The position numbers and the translations under genes were made by a program. A stretch of 64,000 bases of DNA from Notospermus geniculatus (lineage: Eukaryota > Nemertea > Pilidiophora > Heteronemertea > Lineidae), in contig NMRB01000991.1 of the NCBI GenBank assembly GCA_002633025.1, positions 41,398 to 105,397 of the forward strand, given 5' to 3'. Below are positions 22,869 to 34,580 of the stretch, piece after piece (position 1 is the first letter of the stretch; each line of letters begins with the position of its first letter). The notes below the pieces were generated by a model, which was given only the letters and a program-made list of their open reading frames with translations, ran no database searches and was not told the DNA's origin.

Positions 22869-23824
22869 AAACATCTATGTTTACTAACATTGAATGTAAA
22901 CAATGAAGTCATGATACATTATCTTTAAATGAATAGAAAATGTATCATGTTTCTGCTAGGTTACAGCGAATACATCATCCAGAAGAAATGTAGTGATTCC
23001 CTGCTGACTTCCCTTTCACTCAGGGAAACAGAAAAAAGGGCTTCATAAACCTTGTTGTTACATTTCCGACTACTTTTTCCTGCTGGTAAAACGCGGAGGT
23101 GAACTTCGTCATCGATCCGCCGGTTGCCTGTTTATATCCGTTGAACAAGACGTCGAACTATCCCCTTTTATCGCTGAAAAAAATCGCCTGGAGGGAAGAG
23201 TTTTGTTACAAAGTGACATCTTAAACTTGCCAGATCGCTTCGACAAGTGGCGTTCCCACAGGAAAAGGAGAGTAAAAACTCGACAAACCTGTAATTGATG
23301 AGGTCAAATTTACCGCCTCATTTCCTCTTCTTGCACGATTAGCACAAAAAGATGCACACAAAGAAGAGTTTGCCTACCGTAAATAGCGACTGACATTATC
23401 TGGGGACTATCCTATATCGGGGTCATTATATTCTATTACACCGGTACAAAGCAATAGAGGGACTTGCAAATCACTGTTACTTTTTCTATTATGCTATAAA
23501 TCCCAGAGGATACGTCAGAAATTGATTTTAGCTTTGGATCCGATTGGAATATTGTCTACCGTAGTCGTCTTTATTTCAAAGATAAAAAAGAAAAAATATC
23601 ATTGATACAGAAATAGAAAAGAAATTTGCCGTTTGTTTAGGTGACAGTAATCTGGCGCCGGAGAAGGTTTTTTACAGTCTGGCAAAATAGATAAGTCAGC
23701 GAACAACACTTGTCTTAAAGATAATGTATCACGGGTATTTTCGCGGGCCACGAAAATCATTGTTAATTTACATTTGTTTGTGTCCAGTCTTTCTATGAGT
23801 AATTTCTTGCTGACATGCCCCTCT

Positions 23825-24235
23825 AGAAATTCTTTTGATGCCGAAAGTATTCCGTTTGGTGGGTCTAGTCCAGTCTTTGTCTTACGAATAATTTGTTGGT
23901 GGTATGCTCCCCTAGAATTTTTTTTATACCGAAAGTATTCAATTTGGTGAGTTGGCATGTCCCAATAGTCCAAAATAACGTAATGTAAACATTTATGTTT
24001 ACAAACATTGAATGTAAACAATGAAACCATGATAAATCATCTTTAAAAGTACATTATCTTTAAAAGTACATTATCTTTAAAAGTACAAAATAACATACTC
24101 TAAACATCCATGTTTACAAACATTGAATGAAGTCTACCGAAAGTGTTCAATTTGGTGGGTTGGCATGTCCCAACTTTTTAAAATGACATACTTTAAAGAT
24201 CCATGTTTACAAACATTGAATGTAAACAATGAAGT
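23825..24235. repeat. About 100-bp minisatellite, second unit
   Basis: Same monomers as 22495-22745, with an additional triplication of TTATCTTTAAAAGTACA at 24033-24085. Confidence 0.7.
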
Positions 24236-24804
24236 CATGATACATTATCTTTAAATGAATAGAAAATGTATCATGTTTCTGCAAGGTTACTGTAAATAAA
24301 TCATCCAGAAGAAATGTAGTGATTCCCTGCTGACATCCCTTTCACAGAGGGAAACAGAAAAAGGGCTCCATAAACCTTGTTGTTACATTTCTGACTACTT
24401 TATCCTGCTGGTAAAACGCGGAGGTGAACTTCGCCATCGATCCGCCGGTTGCCTGTTTATATCCGTTGAACAAGACGTCGCACGATCCCCTTTTATCACG
24501 GCAAAAAAATAGCCTGGAGGGAGGAGTTTTGTTACAAAGTGACATCTTAAACTTGCCAGATCGGTTCGACAAGTAGCGTTCCCACAGGAAAAGGAGAGTA
24601 AAAACTCGACAAACCTGTAATTGATGAGGTCAAATTTACCGCCTCATTTCCCCTTCTTGCACGATTAGCACAAAAAGATGCACACAAAGAAGAGTTTGCC
24701 TACCGTAAATAGCGACTGACATTATCGACCTGGCTTCAGCTGTTTATTTCGTTTTATCTGTGCCTTCACGTAACAGTAAGACATTTAAGTTTGCGGGTTC
24801 GATT

Positions 24805-25262
24805 TTTAGCTCACCTGGTGTGTTCTTATCCCAATCACACTGAGCTAGTTCTCAGTACGTTCTTGAAAATTTTGCCGAACGGGCTCAAACTATGTGCGAA
24901 CCCTCTATGCGTACATCGAATTTTGGCCCTTTTCAACTTCAAAAATGGTTGCCAGTCGGCCATCTTGAAAATGGGATTTAGCCAATATCTCATGAAGAAC
25001 AGCAGCTAGAATGTTGTAACTTGGTACAAATATGTATGCAGATAACCTCTATACTTTTGCCAAATTTTAGCTCTATTGCACTTCAAATATGACCGCCAGT
25101 CGTCCATCTTGCAAAAAAAGTACTTTGGCTCATATCATATGAACAATACCACAAAGAAACTTCTAACCTGGTGTGATGTTTACCTGGCACATATCGACAC
25201 TTGTTCGTTCTTTACATTTACCCAGGTGAGCACATGGTCCATGGACCATTTCATTCTAGTTC
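24805..25262 (+). repeat. Dispersed repeat shared with 13.9 kb
   Basis: Second copy of the 13888-14330 repeat, starting TAGCTCACCTGGTGTG. A 60-bp fragment with the CCATGGACCAT end is at 5505-5565 in inverse order. Confidence 0.7.
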
Positions 25263-25660
25263 TAACGCAATAGAGAGGGTGACTATGTTTTGAAGCGCAG
25301 AATTTTTTTTCCAAATATGGCCTGGAATCAAAGTTACAACCTTAGGGTTGACAGATATCGACATTTCCATGTCTTCGCTCTCTAACACCCCTCTCGTACG
25401 GGAAATGGCCCATGATCAGTGCTAGTGAAATGAACACAACAGCCCGAGGGTACGAGGAAATCCACCTGTAGCAGACGTATTGACAGTCGATCGGGAAAAT
25501 GGTTCACTAAGAGGGTTATACAAAGATCTTGATATGGATTTCACTGCTCTGTGCACATGTTGGAATTCCTGGACCTTCGCCTTCCTTTCGTCTTGCCGGA
25601 TCTTTACCCTGTTTAGCCACAAGGCCCACGATAGTTTGTGCTGCAGGAGGTGAGGTAGTC

Positions 25661-26110
25661 AATGTAAAAAATCGTCCGGTCCCATGGGTACAAATACTGA
25701 TTTCCCCATGGGTTCAAATGACCGAACTGGGTAGCATAAACCTAAAAGTTGGACTTGAATGTGTCCAGTGAGCTTGGATATGCCAGCCCATGCTGGCCAG
25801 CTCCAGGTCCAAGCTGCTCATGGGTGCCAACATCCCACGGGTAGCAATCGTAGATGGGCCAAAGTGACCTATGAAACTGGTCATTTCCAACCCAAAGAAC
25901 ATACATACTTCTGGTAGCTCGACTTGAAAGTGCCAGCCTGAAGAAGACCCCGGTTGGGGTCGAAAATTTGCTAAAATTTCTGGAGGACGACTTCGGTTAT
26001 TATATACCCAAAGAACAGATATTCTGGGTACCAAGAATCCATTCTCTTGTACCTATTAAAACAAACCCATGGCAAACGGGTCCAGTCAGGGGACAAGGAA
26101 TGAATGGGTT
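25661..26110 (+). repeat. Dispersed repeat carrying a hammerhead-like core
   Basis: Matches 48290-48665 in inverse order (CGTCCGGTCCCATG, TGGGTTCAAATGACC, ATTCTGGGTACCA). It contains the ribozyme-like segment at 25938-25965. The copy at 48 kb has an extra MITE where this one is uninterrupted. Confidence 0.7.
25938..25980 (+). ncRNA. Hammerhead-like ribozyme core (candidate)
   Basis: CTGAAGA (25938-25944) fits the CUGANGA box. A perfect six-pair stem GACCCC/GGGGTC with loop GGTT follows, then GAAA at 25962-25965. After GAAA an ATTT/AAAT pairing with loop GCTA could form stem III, followed by T-T-C at the expected cleavage position. Stem I pairing (CCAG with CTGG) is short and offset by one base. 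Hammerheads are known in Penelope-like retroelements and retrozymes; activity here is unproven. Confidence 0.35.
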
Positions 26111-26184
26111 TCTCGAGCTTATTAGTTTTTACAGTGTAGATCTAGATCTATGGATAGATGAGGCCCAGTCGTGGCCCTCCTACT

Positions 26185-26334
26185 GGGGAGGTTTCGAAAT
26201 CAAACGATAAACCAAAACTTTACGACAACGTTATTTTTCATACTGCACATTAAACAGATTTTGCATTGCATTTCAGTACAAAAATAAAGTTGTCGTTAAC
26301 GTTTACGTTTATCGTTTGATTTCGAAACCTCCCC
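26185..26334. mobile_element. Palindromic MITE, AACGTTATTTTT family, copy 2
   Basis: Ends GGGGAGGTTTCGAAATC and GATTTCGAAACCTCCCC, otherwise matching the element at 1334-1481. The target duplication is not clear here. Confidence 0.75.
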
Positions 26335-26339
26335 ATTAT

Positions 26340-26955
26340 CTACACATGCACGACAACTCTACAGTGTTAATAGTGGATGAAGAGGATTGAGGTAAAAACC
26401 TTGCTGTCGGAGAATGCTCGAAAATCTGAGACCTTTTATATCAAATGCTACACGCCTGAAATCGACCGCTGTTTTGGGTACTTGTACTCTGGCGATAAAA
26501 GAAGGCAGTTTCACACGCAATGTACCCCATCCCATTGCGTCTGGAGATACTAGAACCATTTACGTCTCCCTAAACTGCGTCTTTGAGGCGTTAAAAGGAG
26601 TGATAAGGCCAGTGCTGTCGAACTGATACCGTCTCTCACGCAATGTTCACTGGAGTGAATATGGTTTAGTACTAGTATCACCGTCCACAAGCACGACAAG
26701 AAGAAGTGTGGCGTACTGTTCAGTACGATATCACCGGGATCGTTTGATTAGGGTGCAAGGCGTCTTTTCGTAACGGCTCGATTAGGTTTTCATCAAAAGA
26801 AGTACGTTACACTGGCTTCTGTTGAACAGTCAATCGGAGCCAAAGATGCTGACTATTGATAGGGTACAGTCTCTCATGTGTTGTACGATCACTGACTCGC
26901 CTCCGCATCAAGTGGCGTCGGATGCTGACCAAACGAACTTTGTATGTTCATTGGA
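26340..26955. other. No gene recognised
   Basis: Frames of 66-70 codons overlap on both strands, with no family resemblance. Confidence 0.45.
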
Positions 26956-27501
26956 CAATAGTGAGGTTTCGCAAATCTGACGAAACACAAAGTACGAAAT
27001 ACGAAAATGGACTTCATTTCCAGGACCTAATGCATTTCAGGAGATGGTGGGTACCACAAATACCGCCTGCTGCAAGAGCGTCTTTTAGCGTATGACGTTA
27101 GACTGATAGGACCGTATGCACCAAGCGAAGATTATCTTGAACTCAGGTTGAGCCAGAACGTTTTCATTGTCACATCATGCCCTGGCAGACCTGAACAATA
27201 GAAAAGTTGTGGCTCAACCTTAGTTCAAGATAATCTTCGTTTGGTGCATACGGCCCATAGAGTTATGGTGTATATTAAACTTTAAAATTTATCTTTTGTT
27301 TCCACTTCGTAGATACGAAGTGGGAATTTAAAAATTCAAGATGCACCATCTCTCGGTCTACATGATATGCTAAAAGACGCACTGGCAGTAGGGATATTTG
27401 TGGTGCTAACCATCTCCTGAAATACATTAGGTCCTGGATATGAATTTGAATTTCGTATTTCCTACTTCGTGTTTCGTCAGATTTGCGAAATCTCGCTATT
27501 G
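26956..27501. mobile_element. 11686-family MITE carrying a nested insertion
   Basis: Outer ends CAATAGTGAGGTTTCGC and GCGAAATCTCGCTATTG. Colinear with the 11686 copy, except for a 148-bp insert at 27109-27256 with its own ends and target duplication. Confidence 0.8.
27109..27256. mobile_element. Nested Harbinger-like MITE (GGNCCGTATGCACC ends)
   Basis: Ends GGACCGTATGCACC and GGTGCATACGGCCC, with inner arms GATTATCTTGAACTNAGG. Flanked by ATA on both sides (27106-27108 and 27257-27259). The 11686 copy is the empty site. Relatives: 41367-41508 and a fragment at 38983-39006. Confidence 0.8.
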
Positions 27502-27504
27502 TTT

Positions 27505-28126
27505 TGCGTTTGGTCGGATAAGTGCGAGTTGTGACGTCAGAGATAAGAAAAACGCTGTGGTGCCTACTCGGGTAGCACCGCGCTAGTAATCGAACTCGTA
27601 TAAGTGTTTTTCTAAAAGATGGAGATGATCACAACATGATTAAATCTCGCCTCTGATGGATGATACATTAATTTAAATCGTAAAGACCCTGGTTTAGTTA
27701 CGAAACGTGACCTTCACCACGGAACAACCAAATGTCAAGAGTTCTTAACGGGATACGTACGCTGCTTGAATGATCATCGTTCTCTTGATTAATGGGATTT
27801 TTCTGATGTTTGTGCACTGTTAGCTCGTTCGTTACTTCTGGATGTGAGTAAATCTACAAAAAAAGGAATTTCTCATCTTATATTCTCAATTACGACACTG
27901 TGCTTAAGGGGAATTAGTGAAAAGATAATTGTACACGGCAAAAAGTCACAAGTCTCATTTCAACACATTTCCATGAAAAACAAATTATAGTGATGTATTG
28001 GAAAACGGTTCACATTTTGAACTCTCAGGAACCATTAAATATTTCGTTTTTAGCACAACTTCCAGTGAGCTTTTCTTTTTTGCGTGGCGTCCGTAATCCT
28101 TCATCGTCAACGATGAGGTCACAGAG
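27505..28126. other. No recognised feature
   Basis: AT-rich unique sequence. Confidence 0.5.
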
Positions 28127-28260
28127 CCCAGGGTCCATATTCATAAACATACTATTCAAAGTGTGACACTTATCTTTTGTGTTGAACAAAGGATAAGCGT
28201 CTGACTTAAACTTAAGTACTGTACATGTACATGTATAGTTTTATGAATATGGGCCCTGGG
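28127..28260. mobile_element. Short MITE, CATATTCATAAAC ends
   Basis: Ends CCCAGGGTCCATATTCATAA and TTATGAATATGGGCCCTGGG. A looser relative with ATTCATAAAACC and GGTTTTATGAAT is at 54700-54800. Confidence 0.7.
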
Positions 28261-28385
28261 ATCAGCGAACATTATCATATCAAAAGCGTCAGTCAGGACT
28301 CCGATTCCAAGATGTCAACAGCCTGCTGGGTGGTCAGCAATGGCGACCTTCAACAGGAGAAGCCGGCCGGTTGTAACGTTTTACA

Positions 28386-28582
28386 GGGCCGATTTTTTAA
28401 ACGATGGTTAAGATAACCATCGGGTTTCATTAACCCTCTGTTGACAAACTGACGAAGTAAATTTTTCGACTTTATGAATCGTTGATAGCCAAACATTCTA
28501 AAAGTCAAAATGTAACTCACGGTTTGTCAGAAAAGCCGATGGTTAAACCGAGGTTTACCTTAACTGTTTAAAAAATCGGCCC
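28386..28582. mobile_element. Harbinger-like MITE (GGGCCGATTTTTTAAACG ends), copy 1
   Basis: Ends GGGCCGATTTTTTAAACG and GTTTAAAAAATCGGCCC, with a 3-bp duplication ACA (28383-28385 and 28583-28585). Inner arms GATGGTTAAG and CATTAACCCTC/GGTTTGTCAG pairs. Confidence 0.85.
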
Positions 28583-28779
28583 ACAGTGTGACCATTTTTC
28601 TGTGTGATTCCCATTGTTCGAAACACACGGGGAAGGGGATTTTCTCTGTCGCTCATTGTCAAGTCGCAGCTTTTTCCGTCAGACAACAGGCAGGGAACAC
28701 TCACAGATGGGCAACACTGAAAAACCGGACACTCGCAATAATGGCAGACCTGTCTGACCTTACAACTGCGATTTGGGTG

Positions 28780-29063
28780 TAAAGTCCGGCAACATCTAAG
28801 CGCGATCCAATGGAATGCGGAATTTAGGCAATACTAGTATATTAGGTACTTGGATTTTCCACGGAACTTTAATCACACGTAACTCTTGAATAACCGATCG
28901 ACAACGCGATGGGACTATACAAAAGGAATTTAGTGGTGCCCAATAGTGTGCAACGGATCGTCACCGGTTACGCAGGTCGAATGTAATTGAAAACCGCAAA
29001 TTCCTGTCTCATTTCCTGACTTCCGGATTCCATTGGGTCGCGCTTAGATGTTGCCGGACTTTA
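28780..29063. mobile_element. MITE, TAAAGTCCGGCAACATC ends
   Basis: Arms 28780-28819 and 29025-29063 are inverted over about 40 bp, including TCTAAGCGCGA and CCAATGGAAT. Confidence 0.72.
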
Positions 29064-29336
29064 TGTCAAGATGTGATACAGACAAATCAATAGATCATTT
29101 CTCAATATGTTTTTCTTTGTTTTTCCTTCTGGTCGCAGTGATGGGTAGGACCATAAAGGTTCAACTTACAAATTTAGCAATTTATAAATGTGGGCAGTAT
29201 CCCTTTAAACCTCAACAGATTTGCATCCTGACTATTCCATATGATAGGCAAAACCCTTCTGCACGTTCACAGGAAATTTTGTTGAATTCCGACAAGTTGA
29301 TCTTATGATACAAAAGGACTGAATTAATGAGAACCC

Positions 29337-29630
29337 CACGAACGATGTGAGCGCAGGGTCATCTGAGTGTACATTTCAATAGGCTGACGTACATTTGCAC
29401 ATGGGGCACTAATTGTGCTGAAAATAGTCCTGTTATCCTCAGAAATGGAATTCAAAGCATCAAGTTGACAGGTTCATGTACCTCTTCACCACAAAAAAGC
29501 TGAAGCTCCTGCCTATTACGTAAAGCCAAAATTCAGGCAGTGAGAGACATCTGGTGGCAACACATAAAGTGTATCCCTCAGTAAGTTCATCGTTCGCAGT
29601 TAAACCGTTATGGTTGATTCCTTTATGGTA
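29337..29630 (+). repeat. Dispersed repeat shared with 43.7 kb
   Basis: Matches 43717-44005 closely (AATAGGCTGACGTACATTTG, GAGACATCTGGTGGCAACAC, CAGTAAGNTCATCGTTCGC). Neither copy has a conserved frame. Confidence 0.75.
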
Positions 29631-29911
29631 GGACAGCACCAGTAAACACCCAGGTTGGGGGAAAGTTCAAGGTCAAAGGGATAATCCTAGTCTTAGTGAC
29701 ATTCATAATGTGTATGAAATGCCACTTAAGATTGGCAGCGTAATCCTCCAAGTGCCAAGACAGACATTATTGAAAATTAGAAACTAATATTTCCCGCTGG
29801 GTGACAGTTTGTCTGTCTTTATTTGACGTGTTGTTGTATCTATGTTTATCTCATCAAGATAAAGTACTTTAATTCTCAATTTGAGAGCGACCGCAATTAA
29901 TTTCAAATTCA

Positions 29912-30016
29912 GGGACCTGTTTCATAAAGTGACTTTAGGCTAATGGTTCCATTAACTTCAATGCATTTTCCATTTGGTTAAAGGTACCATAAGGTTCACT
30001 TTATGAAACAGGCCCC
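29912..30016. mobile_element. 105-bp MITE, CCTGTTTCATAAAGTGA ends
   Basis: Ends GGGACCTGTTTCATAAAG and CTTTATGAAACAGGCCCC, with interior ATTAACTTCAATGCATTTTC. Sister copy at 48381-48488. Confidence 0.75.
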
Positions 30017-30019
30017 AGG

Positions 30020-31410
30020 TCTGTATATTCTCAGATATAGCAGACCTCCAACGATAGCCAAGTGGTTATCACATCCGCTCAACAAGCTCCAGGTGTGTAA
30101 CGTTTTCCATGTTTCAGTGTGACAATATTACAATAGATTGCCGGAATAAGCGGCGACTTGACAATGAGCGACACACAGAGAAACATAGTCTCGCGCAGCC
30201 AGACTCTTTCATTACCATTACAGAGTCTGGCCCCAAACTTGTTTTTTACTGTTCGATAGTAGTCTCGCGCAACTGCGAATTTCGGCTCAGACTCACTCCC
30301 TCAACTCAGTCTCACAACCTTCCAGAATGTCTGAATCTGGCAATGAATCGATTAGCGAAGTGATCTGAGACAGCATCAACTTACTGGAGTTGAATTTCAG
30401 GCTGAAGTCTGAGCAGGAATTGTGTATCCGTATGGAAAGCGAGATCGAGAAAACCCAACTGACATTTATGGTCGTCGCCATGATGAGATCACATGATCAC
30501 TTCTCTTGCCCAATCAGCAGCCGGATTGTGATTTTCAAATGGGAGGAATCGGCGGATGGAAATGAATGACTAGCTCTGTCCCTGATTAGCCAATCAGCGA
30601 GCGTACCAGGATCTTGGTACGCCTCCAAACAGTAATTTCGCAGTTTGATCCCAGACGCTTGTTCGATCCCCAGATTCGAAACAGCGGCTGGGTGACCGAG
30701 ACTAAGAGAAACAGTGAGTCCGTTTCCTAGGGTGTTCCGAACAATGGGAATCACACAGAAAAATGGCCACGCTGATAAACGTTACACCTGATTCTGATCC
30801 AGCTCTTCACATCCGTCGCGTGGGTCAGTAAGCCGTGGTGTCTTGTACATGTACGTTGTTTCTTGTACATAGTTTTTCAAGCGGCAGGTCAGGGGTTTGA
30901 ATCCAGCTCTTCACGTCCGTCGCATGGGTCAGTGAGCCGTGGTATTATGAAAGACTAGCATTTTGTAATAACCGAAGCTAGAAACAATTTTCCTAGTCCC
31001 TTTAAGCTGAAACAAGCCTTTCGGCGACATGGTTCACTAGAGGTTGTGACAAGCAGGGAAGATTTTTTTCATGAAGCGGTGGAACTGTCAGTCATTGCAG
31101 TAATTACTATTGGTTATGTGCGGTCACTTCACAAAGGAGAAAGGAAAAAGCATGCCGATTTACCGGCGGTGATGGCATTCCGTTAACTCCACACCAACAC
31201 CGCCGATTCAATCCAATGAAATTCGTGTCAGCCGCCACAGATCAACAGGGTGGCCAATCAGAGACTGCGTTACAGACACCTATGGCATGTATGGTGCAGC
31301 AATGTTTACTTCTGGGTTCGGCTCTTGTATGGCGATGTAAATTCAAATCTGATTGGTCGAGATTGGGCTGTTTCATCAAGCAACCATTCCGGACGATATG
31401 ATGTATTTAT
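30020..31410. other. No gene recognised
   Basis: Contains two AGTCTCGCGCA words (30189, 30262), a short stem CAGACTCT/AGAGTCTG at 30200-30228, and two echoes of SINE family 3 (30795-30830 and 30905-30940). Frames up to 85 codons look random. Confidence 0.45.
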
Positions 31411-31774
31411 GCAAAAACAGCAATAAACAAAAAAAGCATTTTTCCTGCGATCTAGTTATAGGCTATAATTATCGGACGAAAGTTTCTTCTTGACAACAAC
31501 TTTTATTAATTTGAAAAACAACCATGTCGTATTTGCAGTGGGGGTGCACCACAAGGGCAGCGAACAGCATTCCTGACAGATTTTCTTCTGGAGTGGGCCT
31601 GGGGTTTGTGGTGCGAGTCCGTGCGAACTAAGCGCAAATCCCAGGTTAGCCTGGATGGGAAAAGCGACTGATTACAACAATTCTTGTATTTTGATCTTCG
31701 TCGACATTACATCATGATGATGGCTTCCATGAATCAATCACAGTTTTCATAAATGGATGTTCATTTTCTACATA

Positions 31775-31995
31775 GGGCCGATTTTTTAAACGATGGCTAA
31801 GACAACCATCGGATTTCATTAACCCTCAGTTGACAAACAGTTTGTTAATCGAAGTGAATTTTTCGATTTTATGAATCGCTGATAGCCAAACATTCTAAAA
31901 GTCAAAAGGTTTACTTCGGTTATAGTGCACGGTTTGTCAGAAAAGCCGATGGTTAAACCGAGGTTTACCTTAACTATCGTTTAAAAAATCGGCCC
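31775..31995. mobile_element. Harbinger-like MITE, copy 2
   Basis: Same family as 28386-28582, with ATA on both sides (31772-31774 and 31996-31998). Confidence 0.85.
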
Positions 31996-32202
31996 ATAGT
32001 CTGTCAGTCGCCAGCAATGCTTGTTTACATGCTGAGCATTCCATTCCAAGCCAGCTGGTCAGGTCACTAGCCTACCTGTTGGTAGTTTTAATCTAGTTGC
32101 CTACCACCAGATGGCTCGGTGGGCGTAAAACATTGTTCTCCTCACCCTGTGCCAATGGATGCTGGGTGAAATAAAGCAATATGACATAGAAATCGAGTCT
32201 GT

Positions 32203-32345
32203 AAGGTGAAAGTCATTGCTTCCCACCAGAATCGAACCCACGGACCCTCGCATAAGCCATCAATCGCCACCAGCACTAAAAGGCAGCACGCCTTAAACCA
32301 CTAGGCCAAATCCCCATCTTAAAAAAGATGGCTCGATGGCCCGTG
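32203..32345 (-). mobile_element. SINE family 1, minus strand
   Basis: Reads in reverse as AAGATGGGGATTTGGCC, head, B box GGGTTCGATTCTGG and tail. Present again at 35836-35970 in the second copy of the tandem duplication. Confidence 0.75.
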
Positions 32346-32468
32346 TTTAATAAAGCAATACGGAATACCAATAATCCACAATTTCTTTATGAAGAGGGCG
32401 AAAAAGTACTTTCTTCCCTCGACAACATTGTCGGCAGTATCGTAAACCACGGCCTCATTACCGCAATA

Positions 32469-32691
32469 AAGCCTAGGTCACAAATCCACCTGGCCCCGTA
32501 CGATTTTCCCCACCCAGCGGCTTGCAGTGGATTGTAGATACTGAAACAGAGATCTAAGATGAATTATGCCGAGATCGCCTCAATGGATAAGCGGAAATTA
32601 AACTGGATCAAACTGGGCACCGTAGAAATTGGCCAAAATGTCTGTTTTTACTCGCCGTACGGGCCCCGGTGTGGATATGTGACCTAGGCTT
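32469..32691. mobile_element. MITE, AAGCCTAGGTCACA ends
   Basis: Ends AAGCCTAGGTCACAAATCC and GGATATGTGACCTAGGCTT, 223 bp. A related partial copy (GTACGATTTTCCCCACCCAG) is at 50837-50925. The matching place in unit 2 (36340) has only a short remnant. Confidence 0.7.
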
Positions 32692-34065
32692 AAGCGTTGC
32701 ACTCCTCCATTGTCACACTGAAACAAGGAAATACCACAAGATTTAAAACAAGATGTATCAGACACTGAAACAATATTTGCAACTAAGTTACCCGTTATGA
32801 ACTGTTGCTAATAGGCTGCACATGTATTGAAAGGTACGATTGGTTGCGATCTACTCCATATCAATCTAATTTATATTTTTTTGAATCTATATTATATTAG
32901 CCTTGTAGTCTAAGGCGATTTCTGTGATTTACACAAACTACTCGGAAACGGCTCGACGACCTTCTTCCATTTTTCACAGTAGGCCTGTGTTCACCGTGAA
33001 GTTGTGTTCGGCAGCGTGAGGAGCGATAACATCCGCATAAATCGCACTTTTGTTCGCTTTTTTCGACCCAAAACAAGACGACCGAGTCTGACGTCACAGT
33101 CGAAACACGTCACCGCCGTTGCCTTGCACGTCATGGTAACGCAGTGGTCCGTGCATCGTCAATCTGAACGTCAGAGAACGATTCGTGCCAACATCGTATC
33201 TCTGATGTATATCGGACAGCGCCAAGATATTGCTCCGGGATCTACTTCTTCGGTCATGCTCGACAAGACTGTTCAAATTTATCGATCTGAATGATCAAAG
33301 TTACCAATTAGGCATTGTGAGTGTTGCTACACATAGAAAAATGAGTTGAAGCATGTTACCTTACCTGATGAAGGGTCACTTACGCTATAGCAGCAGGTTG
33401 AACTTCTCAAGTGGTGAAGTGAAGGCTGGTCGGCCATTTTGTTTCGACATTGTAACGTTGTCCATCCTTGGTGTTATCACTGCCTAAAATGTGCCTTAAT
33501 CCACTGAATAACTTCAGATTCTACAATAAATAAAATTATCCCACCCATAATGTGCAAAGAACCCATTTATACGTGAAAAAGTATCAGCATTGGTCTGCAC
33601 TATATCAAGTGCGGAAGGTTACGGTCAATGTCACAGACGACCCACTCACTTGCGGCGAATCACTGAATTATCTCGTGATTTGCGAGATGATTACTACGCC
33701 GAGGTTCCTATATACAGTCGAGGTAGGTTACGATGGCCGCCCGAATGTAGCCGACTACCTCCGGAGATGACGTCGATTGATGCATCGTATGCACGATGAA
33801 TACGCTGACGGTCACGTGCGAGGAATTGACCAATCAACACGGGGTTACATGGTAAAAGTATATCTTTAAAAATCCAGTTTTCTCCATTTATCATAGATAA
33901 TATCGAGTAAAAGGCACTTAAATATTCTGTTTGACTCAGAAATAATTAAGAGAAAAATAATTTTCAACTTTTGGGAAAGTTTGATAGTGATGGTATCATA
34001 AGCCTGAGTAGAAATGAAATAGGTAACACCGTCTTATAAATCAACTAGGATATATTGAGACAAGC

Positions 34066-34091
34066 TTTCGACCCTATCGGGCCTTCATCAG
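34066..34091 (-). ncRNA. Hammerhead-like core, copy 1 (candidate)
   Basis: On the minus strand: CTGATGA, a five-pair stem GGCCC/GGGTC with loop GATA, GAAA, then GCTTGTC. The core boxes match a hammerhead, but stem III is not convincing and stem I is not visible. Repeated at 38206-38231. Confidence 0.3.
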
Positions 34092-34580
34092 GTCTGAGGA
34101 AAATCATGACAACAGGAGTATACATGCGACATAAATTGAAAATTATTTAAAACTGAAGGGTTCAACTCCGTGAGCGCATCAAGCTTAAAACGATTTGCCT
34201 GAACGAGCGGTTTGTATGCAAAAACAGCAATAAACAAAAAAAGCATTTTTCCTGCGATCTAGTTATAGGCTATAATTATCGGACGAAAGTTTCTTCTTGA
34301 CAACAACTTTTATTAATTTGAAAGACAATCATGTCGTATTTGCAGTGGGGGTGCACCACAAGAGCAGCGAACAGCATTCCTGACAGATTTTCTTCTGGAG
34401 TGGGCCTGGGGTTTGTGGTGTGAGCCGTGCGAACTAAGCGCAAAACCCAGGTTAGCCTGGATGGGAAAAGCGACTGATTACAACAATTCTTGTATTTTGA
34501 TCTTCGTCGACATTACATCATGATGATGGCTTCCATGAATCAATCACAGTTTTCATAAATGGATGTTCATTTTCTACATA

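Larger units (their letters stand above)
22041..24725 (+). repeat. Tandem pair of 1.35-kb units
   Basis: Unit 1 is 22041-23397 and unit 2 is 23398-24725. Both open with CTGGGGACTATCCTATATCG and end with AAATAGCGACTGACATTAT, directly abutting. Differences include the SINE fragment at 22795-22868 and several minisatellite indels. No protein is supported; the 143-codon minus frame at 23599-24030 is repeat-derived. Confidence 0.85.

Noticed and set aside
23599-24030. 143-codon minus frame
   Set aside because: Built from minisatellite monomers and broken in the neighbouring unit.
26130-26150. GTAGATCTAGATCTATGG as a regulatory palindrome
   Set aside because: Short palindromes of this length are expected by chance in 64 kb.
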